64,000 nt of DNA, from assembly GCF_009363255.1 (NCBI RefSeq), contig NZ_CP045318.1:2593501-2657500 (forward strand). The letters are read 5' to 3'. The position numbers and the translations under genes are program-made. This document shows, one piece after another, positions 63,545 through 64,000 of the stretch. This DNA comes from Roseivivax sp. THAF197b (lineage in GTDB: Bacteria > Pseudomonadota > Alphaproteobacteria > Rhodobacterales > Rhodobacteraceae). Below the pieces are notes generated by a model. The model searched no databases and was not told the DNA's origin. It saw only the letters and a list, made by a program, of their open reading frames with translations. Within the stretch, counting starts at the first letter, position 1. Each line of letters starts with the position of its first letter.

Positions 63545-64000
63545 ATGTCCTGCGTATCCTTGTTGCCGATGACCATATTCTTGTACGTGATGCGATTGCT
63601 GCCTTTTTGCAGGCCGACGATTTTGCCGAAGTGACCACCGTTTCCAGCCTGCCCGAGGCGCTCGACACGGTCCGGGAAGTGGGCGCGTTCGACCTCGTGC
63701 TTCTGGATTATTCCATGCCGGGCATGGACGGGCTCGACGGGCTGGCCAAGATGCGCAAGGCCAACAACGAAAAACCGGTGGCGATCCTGTCGGGCACGGC
63801 ACCGCGCGAAGTGGCCGAAGCCGCGCTGAAGGCCGGCGCGCAGGGCTTCGTTCCCAAGACCCTGGCCGCCAAATCGCTGGTCGTGGCGGCGCAATTCATG
63901 GCCGCGGGCGAGATCTACGCCCCCTTCGGCTTCATGCAGCAGAACGAAGACGATGGCACGGGTCCGATGACCAAGCGCGAACTCGAGGTGCTCCGCGGCA
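63545..64000 (+). CDS. NarL/LuxR-type response regulator, cut by window end; start disrupted
   Basis: The frame reads VLRILVADDHILVRDAIAAF, a normal receiver start, then LVLLDYSMPGMDG with the phospho-acceptor Asp and FVPKTLAAKS with the conserved Lys, and the beginning of a LuxR-type DNA-binding domain (MTKRELEVLRG) at the window end. In this frame the codon at 63541-63543 is a stop and no ATG, GTG or TTG precedes the conserved start. An ATG at 63545, correctly spaced from GGAGGG (63531-63536), is out of frame by one base. One missing base after it would restore M-S-L-R-I-L. It may be a real mutation, a sequencing gap or an unusual start. It is divergent from the hybrid kinase unit. Confidence 0.75.

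Noticed and set aside
1..64000. CRISPR arrays, insertion sequences and rRNA genes
   Set aside because: No regularly spaced repeats, transposase genes, terminal inverted repeats or rRNA-like stretches were seen on reading the window.

Overview
The window is high-GC DNA from an alphaproteobacterium, most likely a marine Rhodobacteraceae (roseobacter or Paracoccus-like). The clearest pointer is a complete beta-hydroxyaspartate cycle cluster with its divergent IclR regulator. Tandem DppA-like binding proteins, a PuuD-type cytochrome c urate oxidase and NarL-type signalling agree with this. This is inferred from protein families; no marker gene such as rRNA is present.

Layout. 1-655: the possible edge of an integrated element, with two short minus-strand genes and a good sigma70 promoter, abutting an intact tRNA-Thr(UGU) (656-731). 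795-8441 (minus): a peptide ABC transporter operon (two tandem binding proteins, two permeases, two ATPases) with an HNH-nuclease gene fitted between the permease and ATPase genes. 8662-13295: purine ring catabolism from urate to glyoxylate (puuD, uraH, a puuE-uraD fusion, allA, ureidoglycine aminohydrolase). 13577-15769: a membrane-bound spermidine-synthase-like protein. 15873-21399: bhcDCBA and divergent bhcR, which assimilate glyoxylate; purine degradation and glyoxylate use are therefore neighbours.

21396-36877: a large catabolic locus. A minus-strand operon encodes a spermidine/putrescine-type ABC importer, a PuuE/imidase-like deacetylase, a class III CoA-transferase, an acyl-CoA dehydrogenase and an MFS carrier. 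A divergent operon encodes an MmgE/PrpD protein, a cupin, an SDR lacking its catalytic Ser and Lys, an enoyl-CoA hydratase, a FAS1/HTD2-type hydratase and a MatB-like acyl-CoA synthetase, followed by a GntR/FCD regulator. Related GCATACAAA / CTGTATACAG sites lie in both control regions. The substrate cannot be read from sequence; a cyclic imide or a branched/unsaturated dicarboxylate is a reasonable guess. This is the first candidate for an undescribed system.

36962-41386: an RND efflux pump and its adaptor. 41895-44247: a small membrane protein, then a leaderless glycosidase-like protein with an acidic/Gly-rich tail and a hydrophobic C-terminus, preceded by a short upstream ORF. 44874-53991: three co-directional exported proteins of the DUF11 type, ending in a 1,915-residue protein that combines DUF11, Cna-B/SdrD-like and barrel-like regions. 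This is the second candidate for an undescribed surface system.

54356-59440: an exported lysozyme-like protein and, divergently, a polysaccharide-type cluster (GT2, flippase, ManC-type cupin, outer-membrane protein). 60069-64000: a hybrid sensor kinase, a small exported oxidoreductase-like protein and, divergently, a NarL-type response regulator cut by the window end, whose start appears to carry a one-base deletion.
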